A DNA stretch of 64,000 nt from JBFMAI01 sp040755725 (GCA_040755725.1 JBFMAI010000017.1:104437-168436); one strand, 5' to 3'. Positions 26,259-35,050 are shown, counted from the first letter of the stretch. Made by a program: numbers and translations. The notes: generated by a model not told the origin, from the sequence alone.

Positions 26259-28151
26259 TCACCGGCCCGCGCGATCGGCCAGCCCGCGGCGAACGGCGTC
26301 GGCGTCGTCCACGACGTAGAGCTCGGCCCCCGGGTCCGCCGCGGCCAGCCGTGTTCGCAACCACGCGGCGGCATCACGACCGAACACGAGCACGCGCGCC
26401 GAAGGTTCCGGCCCCCGCCGACACACCAAGACCGCCTCCGGCACCCCGTCCGGCCCCTCGCGAAAGACCCGAAAAGCGGCGTCGGTGAGGACCGGTTGGG
26501 GCCCCACCAAGGCCAGACGCCCTCCGGGCAACAGAGCGCGGGTACAGCGACGAATGAGCCGCGCGGCCGACCGTCGTTCCACGTCCGGCCCAGTCAACAC
26601 GAGCAGATCAAGACGCGGCCCGCCGAGGTCCACGTCGGCGGCCCGCCACGTAGCCGAGGTCTGCGGAGCCGTCGTTCGCCAAGCCGCGTTCACACCCGAC
26701 GTAACGAAGGCGAGGTCAGGGGGCGTAAAGGCGGTTGTGGTCGGATCGGGTGTATTCGGCGGCGGCGCGAGCGGCACCAGCAGCAGGGCGAGCAGCCACA
26801 CGCCGACGACCGCCAGACCGAGCCCCCGACGACGGGTTGAAGCCGCCCGCGCATAGACCCATGCCAAGGCCGTCAGCGCAGTCAAAGCGAGCGATACGAT
26901 CAAGGGGATCGTGGGAGAGTCCAGCGCTGCGTGGAGGAGGGGGCCGGCCGCGGTCCCGAGTCCGAATCCGGCCCCCGCGACAACACCCACGGCGACGAGC
27001 GCGGGCTGCGCGCGGCTATAGGCGCGGGCGAGGCGGCGACCGACTACGACGACGCACGCGGTCGCCAAGCCGACATTCAGTACAGAGCGCACCACCGCGC
27101 CAAAGTTCGTGCCCCCCGTGGGCAAACCCCAGGTCACGGCCAGGGCCAGCAGCAACCACGCCAACGTCCCCAAGCCCGTGCCGCGACCCGTCGCCGGCCA
27201 ACGTGTGACGAGGACGCCGGCCAGTGCCGAACCGCCGTACAGGGCCGGAATCCCGGCGGTCGGCTGCCCAACAACGGGATGGGCAGGGGCCGCGACAACC
27301 AGCGCGAGCCCCGCGGCCGTCGCGGCTGCGCCCATGACCAGCAGCGGCCAAGCCAGCGCCCGGGCCACCCCCGATCCGACGGGTTGGGAGTCGGACCGCG
27401 GTGCGGAACTCGAACGCCGCCACACGGCCAGCGCCGCCGCCACGAAGAGCGTCAGCAGGACCACGAAGTCCAGCCGCGGGGGGCGCGGCGCGGCGGCGAC
27501 GGCCGCCGCCGCGACCGACGCGGTCCCCAACAGCGTGATCCACAGCGGCGCCGCCCGCGCGCCGGGGCCGCGGAGCACACGGTGCCAGCCGTGCAGTGCG
27601 ATCAACACGACCCCGCCGGCCGCGGCCGCCAGTGCGAGTCCCGCGGCGATCGGCGCCGTCAACAAGACACGCGTCAACCACGGGGGGTGAAGGAACCGCA
27701 GCGTCAACCACCCGCGATACGATTCTGCCCCCGTCAGGACCACCGCCAACGTGGCGGACAGCCCGGCCAGTGCCAGCACGAGCAGCCCGACGAGTGAGGC
27801 GGCGAATTCCGGCTCCGGGATCGGTGTGTGATCGATGGGCCGCCCGCTGACGCCGCCCAGTCGTCGGCGAAGGAACCACTGCGGCAGCCACAACCCGCCG
27901 ATGATCCCGGCCCCGGCCGCGACGCCCATCAGGCCAACGACGTCGCGGGCGGAGGGCAGATGTTGATTGAGTTCCTCCGCGACCCGCAACAGCCCCACGG
28001 TCACGCCGACCGCGCACAGCCCCGCGCTGCCGTACAGCGGCCGGCCACCGGGGCGCCCTGCCGCGGGCGCGGTCGGTTGCGCTACCGAGCGTGATGGGCC
28101 GGAGGCCTTCCGTCGCCGCTTACCCGGACCGCGTGGTGTTCGCCGAGGCAA
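26259..28151 (-). CDS. Polytopic membrane protein with a methyltransferase-like tail
   Basis: 630 residues with about 12-14 predicted membrane helices from residue 40 to about 470, then a soluble C-terminal domain. Its phrases LDLLVLTGPDVERRSAARLI and CTRALLPGGRLALVGPQPVL resemble the Rossmann fold of the fused MFS/spermidine synthase-like proteins, but a SAM-binding motif is not clear. The start is a TTG at 28151, preceded by GGGAGG with 7 bases spacing, and it overlaps birA by 32 bases. No transport function can be named. Confidence 0.7.
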   Translation of the reverse strand: MPRRTPRGPGKRRRKASGPSRSVAQPTAPAAGRPGGRPLYGSAGLCAVGVTVGLLRVAEELNQHLPSARDVVGLMGVAAGAGIIGGLWLPQWFLRRRLGGVSGRPIDHTPIPEPEFAASLVGLLVLALAGLSATLAVVLTGAESYRGWLTLRFLHPPWLTRVLLTAPIAAGLALAAAAGGVVLIALHGWHRVLRGPGARAAPLWITLLGTASVAAAAVAAAPRPPRLDFVVLLTLFVAAALAVWRRSSSAPRSDSQPVGSGVARALAWPLLVMGAAATAAGLALVVAAPAHPVVGQPTAGIPALYGGSALAGVLVTRWPATGRGTGLGTLAWLLLALAVTWGLPTGGTNFGAVVRSVLNVGLATACVVVVGRRLARAYSRAQPALVAVGVVAGAGFGLGTAAGPLLHAALDSPTIPLIVSLALTALTALAWVYARAASTRRRGLGLAVVGVWLLALLLVPLAPPPNTPDPTTTAFTPPDLAFVTSGVNAAWRTTAPQTSATWRAADVDLGGPRLDLLVLTGPDVERRSAARLIRRCTRALLPGGRLALVGPQPVLTDAAFRVFREGPDGVPEAVLVCRRGPEPSARVLVFGRDAAAWLRTRLAAADPGAELYVVDDADAVRRGLADRAGR

Positions 28152-28914
28152 AGTGCCGCCTCCCGCCGTGATCGAGCTGCACGATCAGGTCACCGTTGTC
28201 CGCGATATCGACCGCGGTGCCGCGGAACGTCCGCCCGTCGTGTTCCAGCGCGACGGGCCGACCGAGGTCCTCGCAGCGCTGACGCCAGGCGGCACGCAGC
28301 CTGGCCCACGCGGCCGGGTCGCGGGATGCGGCGACGAGCCAGTTATCGAGCCGTACGAGCAGCGCGGCGGCGACCGCGGCCCGGTCGATGGCGTGGCGAC
28401 TCTCGCACTCCAGCGAGGTCGCCGTGTCCCGCAGTTCCGCCGCGAAGTGCCGCCGATGTTGCAGGCAGTTGATGCCGACGCCGACGACCACGCCGCCGAC
28501 TCCGGCGCCCGTCTCCGCCAACACGCCGCCCAGTTTACGCCCACCAAGGTACACGTCATTGGGCCAGCGCACCGCCGGCGAGCAATCCGTCGCCGTTTCG
28601 ATCGCCTCGCACGCGGCGACGGTGCCCAACAGGGCGGCGTGCAGCCGCAGCGGCGAATCCGGCGGCTCCAGCAATAGCACACTGAGCAGGATCGACGAGC
28701 CGCGCGGTGCCAGCCAACGGCGACCAAGGCGTCCGCGGCCGGCGGTCTGCGATTCGGCCCATGCTACCGCCCCGTCGCCGGCCTCCGCCGCACGCTCCAG
28801 GAGGAACGTGTTGGTGCTGGGAAGGCTGGCGTGGCGGTAGACCCGCCGGCCCAGGCGTTGCAATGGGCGTGGCAGCAGGTCCTGCGCGGTCAGGGGCCGG
28901 TGCGACAGCGTCAT
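28120..28914 (-). CDS. birA: Biotin--protein ligase, monofunctional
   Basis: Attaches biotin to the carrier lysine of biotin-dependent carboxylases. 264 residues: SLPSTNTFL, TAGRGRLGRRW (biotinoyl-AMP loop), RWPNDVYLGGRKLGGVLAET with the key lysine, and GVGINC. There is no N-terminal winged helix, so it should not repress transcription. The start at 28914 is the ATG just after the xylulokinase-like stop (11 bases). Confidence 0.95.
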   Translation of the reverse strand: MTLSHRPLTAQDLLPRPLQRLGRRVYRHASLPSTNTFLLERAAEAGDGAVAWAESQTAGRGRLGRRWLAPRGSSILLSVLLLEPPDSPLRLHAALLGTVAACEAIETATDCSPAVRWPNDVYLGGRKLGGVLAETGAGVGGVVVGVGINCLQHRRHFAAELRDTATSLECESRHAIDRAAVAAALLVRLDNWLVAASRDPAAWARLRAAWRQRCEDLGRPVALEHDGRTFRGTAVDIADNGDLIVQLDHGGRRHFASANTTRSG

Positions 28915-28925
28915 CGCCACGGAGT

Positions 28926-30482
28926 CTACCCGAGGGCAGGGCCGCCCGGCGAATCGGCGGCGGCGACGCGGTACAGCGGCTCGATCCGTTCGTAACTCGC
29001 CCGCAACCGCTCCGCCAGCATCCGGTACCGGCGCGTGCGCGCGGCCACCGGTCGTAACGTCTGGGCGACGCGCGCGGCCGCGCGGCTGGCGGCGACGACG
29101 TCCCGGAATGCCCGGACGCCGACCGCGGCCAGCAGCGCCGCCCCCAGCGCCGATCCTTCCTGCGACCGCATCACCGCGCAGCGCACGCCGTAGACGTCCG
29201 CCTGAAGCTGTCGCCACCACGAGTTGCGGGCGCCGCCGCCGGCGAGACGCACTTCACGAATCGGGACGCCCAAACCACGCATCAGCTCGAGTTGGCGGGC
29301 CATGTTCAACGTGATGCCGACGAGAATGGCGCGGACGAGCGTCCCGCGGCGGTGGTTCCGGGCCAGGCCCAGCAGGGCCCCCCGCGCGTGCGGGTGCGGA
29401 TACGGGCAGCGCTCGCCCGTCAGATACGGGTGAAAGACCAAGTCGTCCACGTCGCCGGCCCCGGCGGCTTCGCGGATCATCGCGGCGTACAGGGCGTTCC
29501 GGGCCGCGTCTGTGCGGGTCGCCCGCAGCCGGTCCGCGTAGAACACCTCGCGGGCCCATTGCAGGCTCCCCCCCGCCGACAACATGCAGCCGAACACGCA
29601 CCATGCCCCCGGCACCGCGTGGCAGAACGACTGGAGCAGGCCGGCGTCGTTCGGCACGGGTCGGTCGCTGTGCGCGAAGACCACGCCGCTGGTCCCGATC
29701 GTCGCCGATACGATTCCCGGTCGAACGACGCCCGCACCGACGGCGGCGGCGGCCTGGTCGCCGGCCCCGGCCACGACCGGGACGCCCGGGCGCAGCGCCA
29801 GCGCCCGCGCCGCGTCACGCGTCAGCTCGCCGATCACGCTGGACGACTCGGTGACCGGTGGAAGCAGCTCGGGATTCAGGCCGAGCCGTTCCATCAGCGC
29901 GGTCGACCAGCAGCGGTTCCCAATGTCCAGCAGCAGCGTGCCGGAGGCATCCGAAACATCGGTGTGCCGCACGCCGGTCAGCCGGTAATTCACGTAGTCC
30001 TTCGGCAGCAGCACGGTGGCGACGCGGTGGAACAGCCGGGGGCGCTGACGGCGCAGCCAGAGGATCTTCGGGGCCTGGTAGCCGGTCAGGGCCACGTTGC
30101 GCACGAGGCGGATGAGTTCGTCCCGCCCCCCGGCGCGACGCTCGACCTCCGCGCACTCGGCGGCGGTGCGTTGATCGTTCCACAGCAGGGCGTTGCACAA
30201 CACGCGGCCGTGGGCATCCAGGAACACGCTCCCGTGCATCTGGCCCGACACACCGATCGCGGCGATGCGTTCTTGGTAAGCCGATCGGCCCCCCCACAGG
30301 CGTCGAACGGCGGCGCAGGCCGACGCCCACCAATCCTGCGGGCGCTGCTCCGACCAGCCCGGTCGCGGAAACAGGCTGGGATGCCCTGCGGAGGCGGTGG
30401 CGCGCACGCGCCCGGTCCCGTCGAGCAGCAGGGCCTTGGTCCCGCTGGTGCCTATGTCAATCCCCAGAAACTGCCGGGTCAT
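28926..30482 (-). CDS. Xylulokinase-like FGGY carbohydrate kinase
   Basis: 518 residues. ATP-dependent sugar kinase: N-terminal phosphate loop GIDIGTSGTKALL, ISGQMHG-like segment GVSGQMHGSVF, LLPKDYVNYRLTG, second phosphate loop ATIGTSGVVFA and the adenosine motif LAGGGARNSWW. The overall pattern and LPKDY fit XylB. No xylose isomerase is in the window, so the substrate is uncertain. An ATG at 30482 directly follows a GTG; the ATG is chosen. Confidence 0.88.
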   Translation of the reverse strand: MTRQFLGIDIGTSGTKALLLDGTGRVRATASAGHPSLFPRPGWSEQRPQDWWASACAAVRRLWGGRSAYQERIAAIGVSGQMHGSVFLDAHGRVLCNALLWNDQRTAAECAEVERRAGGRDELIRLVRNVALTGYQAPKILWLRRQRPRLFHRVATVLLPKDYVNYRLTGVRHTDVSDASGTLLLDIGNRCWSTALMERLGLNPELLPPVTESSSVIGELTRDAARALALRPGVPVVAGAGDQAAAAVGAGVVRPGIVSATIGTSGVVFAHSDRPVPNDAGLLQSFCHAVPGAWCVFGCMLSAGGSLQWAREVFYADRLRATRTDAARNALYAAMIREAAGAGDVDDLVFHPYLTGERCPYPHPHARGALLGLARNHRRGTLVRAILVGITLNMARQLELMRGLGVPIREVRLAGGGARNSWWRQLQADVYGVRCAVMRSQEGSALGAALLAAVGVRAFRDVVAASRAAARVAQTLRPVAARTRRYRMLAERLRASYERIEPLYRVAAADSPGGPALG

Positions 30483-30524
30483 CACCGACCCACCTTTGTC
30501 ATCAAGTCAACAGGCAAGAAGATC

Positions 30525-30667
30525 ACCAAAGAGGCACAGAGACACAGAGAAGAAGAATGTACTTGTTGGGTTTCTTGTCATCGGGGCGTGCTGCTGACTA
30601 TCACACCCATCTCCACTCGCAGCCAACCTTCTCACATCTTTTCCGTGCCTCTGCGCCTCTGTGGTGA
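30525..30667. repeat. Inverted octamer element between xylB-like gene and tsaD
   Basis: Left arm AAAGAGGCACAGAGACACAG (30528 on) and right arm TGCCTCTGCGCCTCTGTGG (about 30643-30661) are near-complementary and each is made of 8-base units (AGRCACAG). They enclose a unique core of about 70 bases. The whole could fold into a long hairpin. Similar motifs appear in many genomes as spurious TTEAQRHRE peptides. The right arm overlaps the end of tsaD and supplies its last codons. Confidence 0.75.
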
Positions 30668-31762
30668 ATCTGTTGACCGGGCTCCGACCGAACGGGCCGT
30701 CGAATGCTGTCGCCGGGTCGGCCGGCGCGGCGGTGGTCGCACCAGACCCGCCCGCGGCTCCAGATCCAGGCTCGCCGTCCGCCCCCGCCGAAAGAGCTGA
30801 TAGCCGAGTGACGCCACCATGGCCGCGTTGTCCGTGCAATAGACCGACGGCGTCAGGTGAAGCTGAAGGCCGGCCGCGGCACATGCCGTCTGAAGCGCGG
30901 TCCGCAGGGCCGAGTTCGCCGCCACGCCCCCGCCGACCACGACACTCACCACGCCCGCGTGCCGGGCCGCCGCCACCGTCTTGCTCACCAGCGTTTCGAC
31001 CAGGGCGGCCTGGAAGCTGGCCGCCACGTCCGCAACCTGCCGCGGGCTTAGGTGGGCCGTCGAGCCGTACTTGCGGCCGACGCCGAAGACGTGATACAAC
31101 ACGGCGGTCTTCAGTCCGCTGAACGAGAAGTCGAAGTTGGCGCGACGCAGCCCCGGGTGCGGGAAATGCACCGCCCGCGGGTCGCCCTCCCGCGCCACGC
31201 GGTCGATCACCGGGCCGCCGGGATACCCCAGCCCCAGCATCGCGGCGACCTTGTCGAACGCCTCGCCCGCCGCATCGTCCACCGTTTGCCCCATGAGCTC
31301 GATGTCCAGGAAATCGCGGACCAGATAGAGCGACGTGTGCCCGCCGCTGACCACCAGGGCGACGGCGGGCCACGGCGGCGGATTGATGACCAAAGCGGCG
31401 CTGGTGGCATGCGCTTCGATGTGGTCCACCGCGACCAGCGGCAACCCGCGCGTCAGCGCCAGCGTCTTCGCCGCCGTCACGCCGATCAGCAGCGACCCGA
31501 CCAGCCCGGGACCGATCGTGACGGCGACGGCATCGAGGTCACGGTAGGACATCCGGGCGGCGGCCAGCGTTTCCTCGATGATCGGCACGATCCGCTCGAT
31601 GTGCGCGCGGGCCGCGATCTCCGGCACGATCCCGCCGTACCGCGCGTGAAGATCGACTTGCGAACTCACCATGCTGGCCCGCACGTCGCGGCCATCGACG
31701 ACGACGGCGGCCGACGTCTCGTCGCACGACGTCTCCAGACCCAGGATCACGCTGGGGCGCAT
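30632..31762 (-). CDS. tsaD: tRNA N6-threonylcarbamoyladenosine transferase TsaD
   Basis: Universal enzyme that transfers threonylcarbamoyl to A37 of ANN-decoding tRNAs, with TsaB and TsaE. 376 residues: GLETSCDETSAAVV, metal ligands in VDHIEAHATSAALV, VSGGHTSLYLV, GYPGGPVIDRVA, FDFSFSGLKTA and SVYCTDNAAMVASLGYQLF. The domain ends near residue 340. The remaining 35 residues are Arg-rich and the last dozen (RSTDSPQRRRGTEKM) are encoded by the octamer element, which also provides the stop. Confidence 0.95.
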   Translation of the reverse strand: MRPSVILGLETSCDETSAAVVVDGRDVRASMVSSQVDLHARYGGIVPEIAARAHIERIVPIIEETLAAARMSYRDLDAVAVTIGPGLVGSLLIGVTAAKTLALTRGLPLVAVDHIEAHATSAALVINPPPWPAVALVVSGGHTSLYLVRDFLDIELMGQTVDDAAGEAFDKVAAMLGLGYPGGPVIDRVAREGDPRAVHFPHPGLRRANFDFSFSGLKTAVLYHVFGVGRKYGSTAHLSPRQVADVAASFQAALVETLVSKTVAAARHAGVVSVVVGGGVAANSALRTALQTACAAAGLQLHLTPSVYCTDNAAMVASLGYQLFRRGRTASLDLEPRAGLVRPPPRRPTRRQHSTARSVGARSTDSPQRRRGTEKM

Positions 31763-31828
31763 GCCGTCAGGTTAACCGCCGCCCCGCCGCAAGCCCAGCA
31801 CAAACAGGATCGCTCGCGCCCCGGCACC

Positions 31829-33241
31829 TCAGTTGACGACCGGCTGCCAGCTTCCCAGGACGACCGTCATCGTGTGGGGAGGAATCGTCGAGCCGGCGGT
31901 GTACAAGGCCTGCACAGCCCCGGCGTTCAACACGCTCCCGAACAGGGCCACTTCGTCGATGCGGCCGCGAAACGGCCATTCCCACGGCGTGACGCTCAAG
32001 TCACCGCTGATGGCCGTGCTGACCCCGATGGCAAGGGGCTCGCGGTTCCCGCTCCCGCCCGAGCTGGTGCCCAGCCCGCCGCTGTAGCCGTCCGAGTCCA
32101 CTAAGCTGCCGTCGACGTACAACCGGAACCCGGACGTGCCGAAGGTCACCGCGACGTGGGTCCACTGACGGGCCGTGATGACGCCGGACTCCAGGTAGTA
32201 GTTGTCCCACGTGCTTTGCAGGCGAGCCATGACCCGCTGGGTCGAGTTGATCCAGATGGCCAGGTGCCCGCCGTTGTCGAAACCGAGGGACTCCTTCATC
32301 AGCAGCCCCTGCTCGTAGGCCACGCTATCGGCCCAGAACCAGAACTGCACGGTCCCGTTGTCGAGCAGGAAAGCGGACGAGTGCGGGATCTCGATGAGGT
32401 CATTGGCCCCGTCGAATTCGGCCGCGGTGTCGCAGCGATGCGGCACCGCCACCCCCAGCGCCACGCCGTTGCGATACGTCCCCGGATAGGCCCCCTTCTG
32501 GTCCACCGCCGTCGTGGCCTCCGCCCCCTCGCCCAGACGCCAATAGGCCAGCGGATTGCGGGACATGATGGCGCTGTACAAGGGGTCCGTCCCGGCGGCC
32601 GCGGCCTCCAACGTCACGCGCAGTATCTGGCACGCCGCCCCCTGGTACCCGTAGCCCGTCAAGACCAGCGGGTCGCACACGCCGCGCGTCAGGTCTCCGT
32701 CCAACGGATCGGCGGCGTGCAGGCTGAACGTGCCGCCGCCCAGCGCGCTGTTGGTATACCAGTAGCCGTCGGTCAGATTGCTCCGCCAATTGGTGTCGTC
32801 GGCGATCTTGAGCATCCCCAGTTCCAGGGCGGACAGCGCCAAGTGGCGGGCAGCGACAAGGTCCTGCTCGCCGCCGGCGACACGCTGTTGGGTGCGCACG
32901 GCCAGGATTGCGGAGATGCCCGTGAGCGCGACTAGCGTCGCCGTGCCCAAGACCGCCACGTAGACGCTGCCGGGGCGGCGGGCCTGGGGACGTGCGGACG
33001 TGGGGACATGGGAACGTGGAGACGTGCGAACGTGGGAGGGTGGGAACGTGGGAACGCCGGCACGCCAGAACACGGTCTTCTCCCTGTTCCCCGTTCCCCG
33101 TTCCCCGTTCCCCGGCCCGTACCCTCTCTGCCCCTCAATCCCTCGATCCATCAATCCCTCAGTCCCTTCCCTGTTCCCTGTTCCCCGTTCCCCGTTCCCT
33201 ACTCCCCGTTCCCTGTTTCCCGTTCCCTGTTTCCTACTCAT
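31829..33241 (-). CDS. LamG-domain protein with pilin-like N-terminal helix
   Basis: 470 residues. The first 90 are low-complexity and encoded by heptamer and octamer arrays. Then SVYVAVLGTATLVALTGISA with a following AARHLALSALELG segment resembles PilX-type minor pilins. From about residue 240 a concanavalin-like LamG domain is evident: LAYWRLGEGAEATTAVDQKG, FDGANDLIEIPHS, QWTHVAVTFGTSGFRLYVDG and RIDEVALFGSVL. The start is supported by the ATGA overlap (33238-33241) with the upstream prepilin gene. It may be an adhesin at a pseudopilus tip; this is an inference. Confidence 0.75.
   Translation of the reverse strand: MSRKQGTGNRERGVGNGERGTGNREGTEGLMDRGIEGQRGYGPGNGERGTGNREKTVFWRAGVPTFPPSHVRTSPRSHVPTSARPQARRPGSVYVAVLGTATLVALTGISAILAVRTQQRVAGGEQDLVAARHLALSALELGMLKIADDTNWRSNLTDGYWYTNSALGGGTFSLHAADPLDGDLTRGVCDPLVLTGYGYQGAACQILRVTLEAAAAGTDPLYSAIMSRNPLAYWRLGEGAEATTAVDQKGAYPGTYRNGVALGVAVPHRCDTAAEFDGANDLIEIPHSSAFLLDNGTVQFWFWADSVAYEQGLLMKESLGFDNGGHLAIWINSTQRVMARLQSTWDNYYLESGVITARQWTHVAVTFGTSGFRLYVDGSLVDSDGYSGGLGTSSGGSGNREPLAIGVSTAISGDLSVTPWEWPFRGRIDEVALFGSVLNAGAVQALYTAGSTIPPHTMTVVLGSWQPVVN
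32989..33060. repeat. Octamer array RACGTGGG
   Basis: Nine units of 8 bases in phase, consensus RACGTGGG (GACGTGCG, GACGTGGG, GACATGGG, AACGTGGA, AACGTGGG and others). It lies within the 5' coding leader of the LamG gene and encodes the Ser/Pro/Thr-rich residues before the membrane helix. Confidence 0.8.
33081..33236. repeat. Composite heptamer array TTCCCYG
   Basis: Four TTCCCCG units (33087-33114), then a diverged 7-base stretch (about 33121-33166), then ten units of TTCCCYG type (33167-33236, including TTCCCTA and TTTCCTA). It encodes the Asn/Gly/Glu/Arg-rich start of the LamG protein (NGERGTGNRE). The same unit occurs inverted at 35590-35652. Confidence 0.8.
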
Positions 33242-33846
33242 GGCGTCGCTCCCAGGGCGGTGGCTGGCGAGACCCAGGCTGTCGTACGAATGGCGGTCAA
33301 CGTGGCCACGTCCAGGCCGTCCTTTCGCACGGTCACCGTGATCAGCTTTGCCCCCGACGGGCTGCCGACCGTTGCACTCGGGTTCGCCGGGTTCACCCAG
33401 ACCACCGTGACAGCGCGCTGGTACCCCGTCGCCCAGGCGATGGGCGTCCCGTTCTTGTACTGCGGCGGACTGGCCTGCCAGCCGTGGTAGTCGTCCACGT
33501 CGTCGTAGAGGCTGCGGTTGTCCGTGACGGTCTCGTCGCTGCCCGGCCCAATGCCGGAACTGGGACCATAGGCCGAATCGGCGTAGGCCTGCTGGAGAAT
33601 CTCGGCCATCAGGTCCTGCGCCAGCAACATGCCGACGCTGCGGTCGTTGAGCTTCCGCAGCCCCAGGCGGGCCGCCCCAACCGCCTGCATGGCCGACGTC
33701 AGCATGACGGCCACGATGACTGTGCTAATCACCACCTCGATGAGGGTGACGGATCGAGAAAGGCAACAGGAAAAAGGCAAAATGAAGTAGGGAGCAGGGC
33801 GGCACCCGTCAGACCCTTTCTTTATTCTTCCTTTTTCCTTTTTCAT
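33238..33846 (-). CDS. Prepilin-type protein (GspI/PilV-like)
   Basis: 202 residues. Leader to about residue 32, then VTLIEVVISTVIVAVMLTSA, the class III signal with Glu at +5. The residue before the cleavage site is Ser (SRS|VTLIE) rather than Gly. The rest is a pseudopilin-like body. The leader (MKKEKGRIKKGSDG) is encoded by an A-rich heptamer tract, so the true start is uncertain; the stop overlaps the next start by 4 bases. Probably a minor pseudopilin. Confidence 0.8.
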   Translation of the reverse strand: MKKEKGRIKKGSDGCRPAPYFILPFSCCLSRSVTLIEVVISTVIVAVMLTSAMQAVGAARLGLRKLNDRSVGMLLAQDLMAEILQQAYADSAYGPSSGIGPGSDETVTDNRSLYDDVDDYHGWQASPPQYKNGTPIAWATGYQRAVTVVWVNPANPSATVGSPSGAKLITVTVRKDGLDVATLTAIRTTAWVSPATALGATP

Positions 33847-33850
33847 TTTG
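33760..33850. repeat. Inverted A/T-rich heptamer element
   Basis: Left arm with AAAGGCAACAGGAAAAAGGC, a short core containing GGCGGCACCCGTCAGAC, right arm with CTTCCTTTTTCCTTTTTCAT. The arms are purine against pyrimidine runs of about 7-base units and can pair. It covers the leader codons of the prepilin gene ending at 33846. Confidence 0.6.
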
Positions 33851-33858
33851 TCCGCTCC

Positions 33859-35031
33859 TCACGGCAGCACGGGCGCGTTGAAGACCGGCGCAGACGTTTC
33901 CACCCGCGTCGTATCATCCGTTCCCACCCGCAACGTCACGCGCGCCCGCGTGAGGTACTGCGTCACGATCACTTCCGGCGGCCCGGGCGTGGTGACGGTG
34001 CCGTACACGTAGTAGAGCAGCGACTTGTCGGTTTCGACGGTCCAGCTAACGCCGCAGTTGGACGTCGTCAGCAACGCCTGATTGGGTGTCGTCGCGCCGC
34101 CGCCGCGATAGCGCAGCTTGCAGGCGTCGGCGTCGAAGAGGTGGCGGATGATCACGCAGACTCTCGCGTCCGGGGCGAAGGTGGGAGCGGGGGAGAAGGT
34201 GGCCGAGTGCCAGGTGTACGAGTTGCTCAACGTGGCCTCGATCAGCGTCGCCGAGGCATGGACGTCGTTATCTGGTCGCATCTCCGTGCGCGCACCGTAC
34301 AGCTCCACGCGGGCCGAGCCGAGGGCGGCGCCCTCACGGGCCGCCATCAGCACGACCCGCGTGATCGCCCAGCTGGTGGCGTTGTCCGGCAGAATGGGCC
34401 GAAAGTACTCTCCCACCCACTTGTCGCTCTTGATCTTGTAGTCGGACAAACTCGAGGAAGCGTTGTAGCTGCGCAGCTCCGTCTCGCCCGACTCATTCTC
34501 CGTCGCGTCGCCAGTCGTCGTCACCGACACCGTCTCGTAGTCGAGCTGAAACAGACCGACGTTGTCCAGCACGGCCACAGCGCTGTTGCCGTTGTATTGA
34601 CGGAAGAGCGGATCGCCCGCCGTCCCGGACCACGCGTAGCGAATGGTCTCCGGGGTGGCGTCCCCGTTGCGGTCGGGCACCTGGAACTCGATCACCCGCG
34701 CGGACCGCGCTACAACGGCGATGGCACCGGACACGTCCGCCGCCACTTGTTGCCCCACTTGGGACGCGGCCGTAACGTTCTCCAGCACCCCCCGATTCTC
34801 GGGCAGGGCCCGCGTCGCCAGCACGACGGCCGACGCCAGCCCGCCCATCAGGATCGTGGCGGCGGCCATGCTGACCACCAGCTCAACCAACGTCGCGCCG
34901 CGCCGGCAAGCAGGGCCGCCCACCCGAACCCCGCACGCCCGTGCGGGGCCAAGGTCACGCCAACGAAAACGGAAAAAGGCGAAATGAAAAAGGGGGCGAC
35001 CGCGCGCCAGTGCCCTCTTTTCATCTTGCAT
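33859..35031 (-). CDS. Prepilin-type protein (PulJ/PilW-like)
   Basis: 390 residues from the ATG at 35031, chosen because AGGAG lies 9 bases upstream; a longer frame to 35154 would overlap the preceding gene. A 44-residue basic leader ends in a canonical site RRG|ATLVELVVSMAAATILMG (Gly -1, Glu +5). The body has a long beta-rich domain with many Thr/Ser, typical of large minor pseudopilins. A family C repeat encodes part of the leader (GPARACGVRVGG). 12 bases separate it from the next prepilin gene. Confidence 0.8.
   Translation of the reverse strand: MQDEKRALARGRPLFHFAFFRFRWRDLGPARACGVRVGGPACRRGATLVELVVSMAAATILMGGLASAVVLATRALPENRGVLENVTAASQVGQQVAADVSGAIAVVARSARVIEFQVPDRNGDATPETIRYAWSGTAGDPLFRQYNGNSAVAVLDNVGLFQLDYETVSVTTTGDATENESGETELRSYNASSSLSDYKIKSDKWVGEYFRPILPDNATSWAITRVVLMAAREGAALGSARVELYGARTEMRPDNDVHASATLIEATLSNSYTWHSATFSPAPTFAPDARVCVIIRHLFDADACKLRYRGGGATTPNQALLTTSNCGVSWTVETDKSLLYYVYGTVTTPGPPEVIVTQYLTRARVTLRVGTDDTTRVETSAPVFNAPVLP
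34926..34952. repeat. Short repeat family C, copy 1
   Basis: GAACCCCGCACGCC followed by CGTGCGGGG, forming a small hairpin (CCCCGCACG with CGTGCGGGG). Related copies at 39169-39200 and 53842-53870. This copy is inside a prepilin leader. Confidence 0.5.
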
Positions 35032-35050
35032 CTTGCATTTCTCCTTTTCG
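34970..35050. repeat. Inverted A/T-rich heptamer element 2
   Basis: Left arm with GAAAACGGAAAAAGGCGAAA, a GC-rich core, then right arm with heptamers TCTTGCA (twice) and TTTCTCC, TTTTCGC. The arms are partly complementary. The right arm contains the ribosome site and start codon of the prepilin gene at 35031. Confidence 0.6.
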
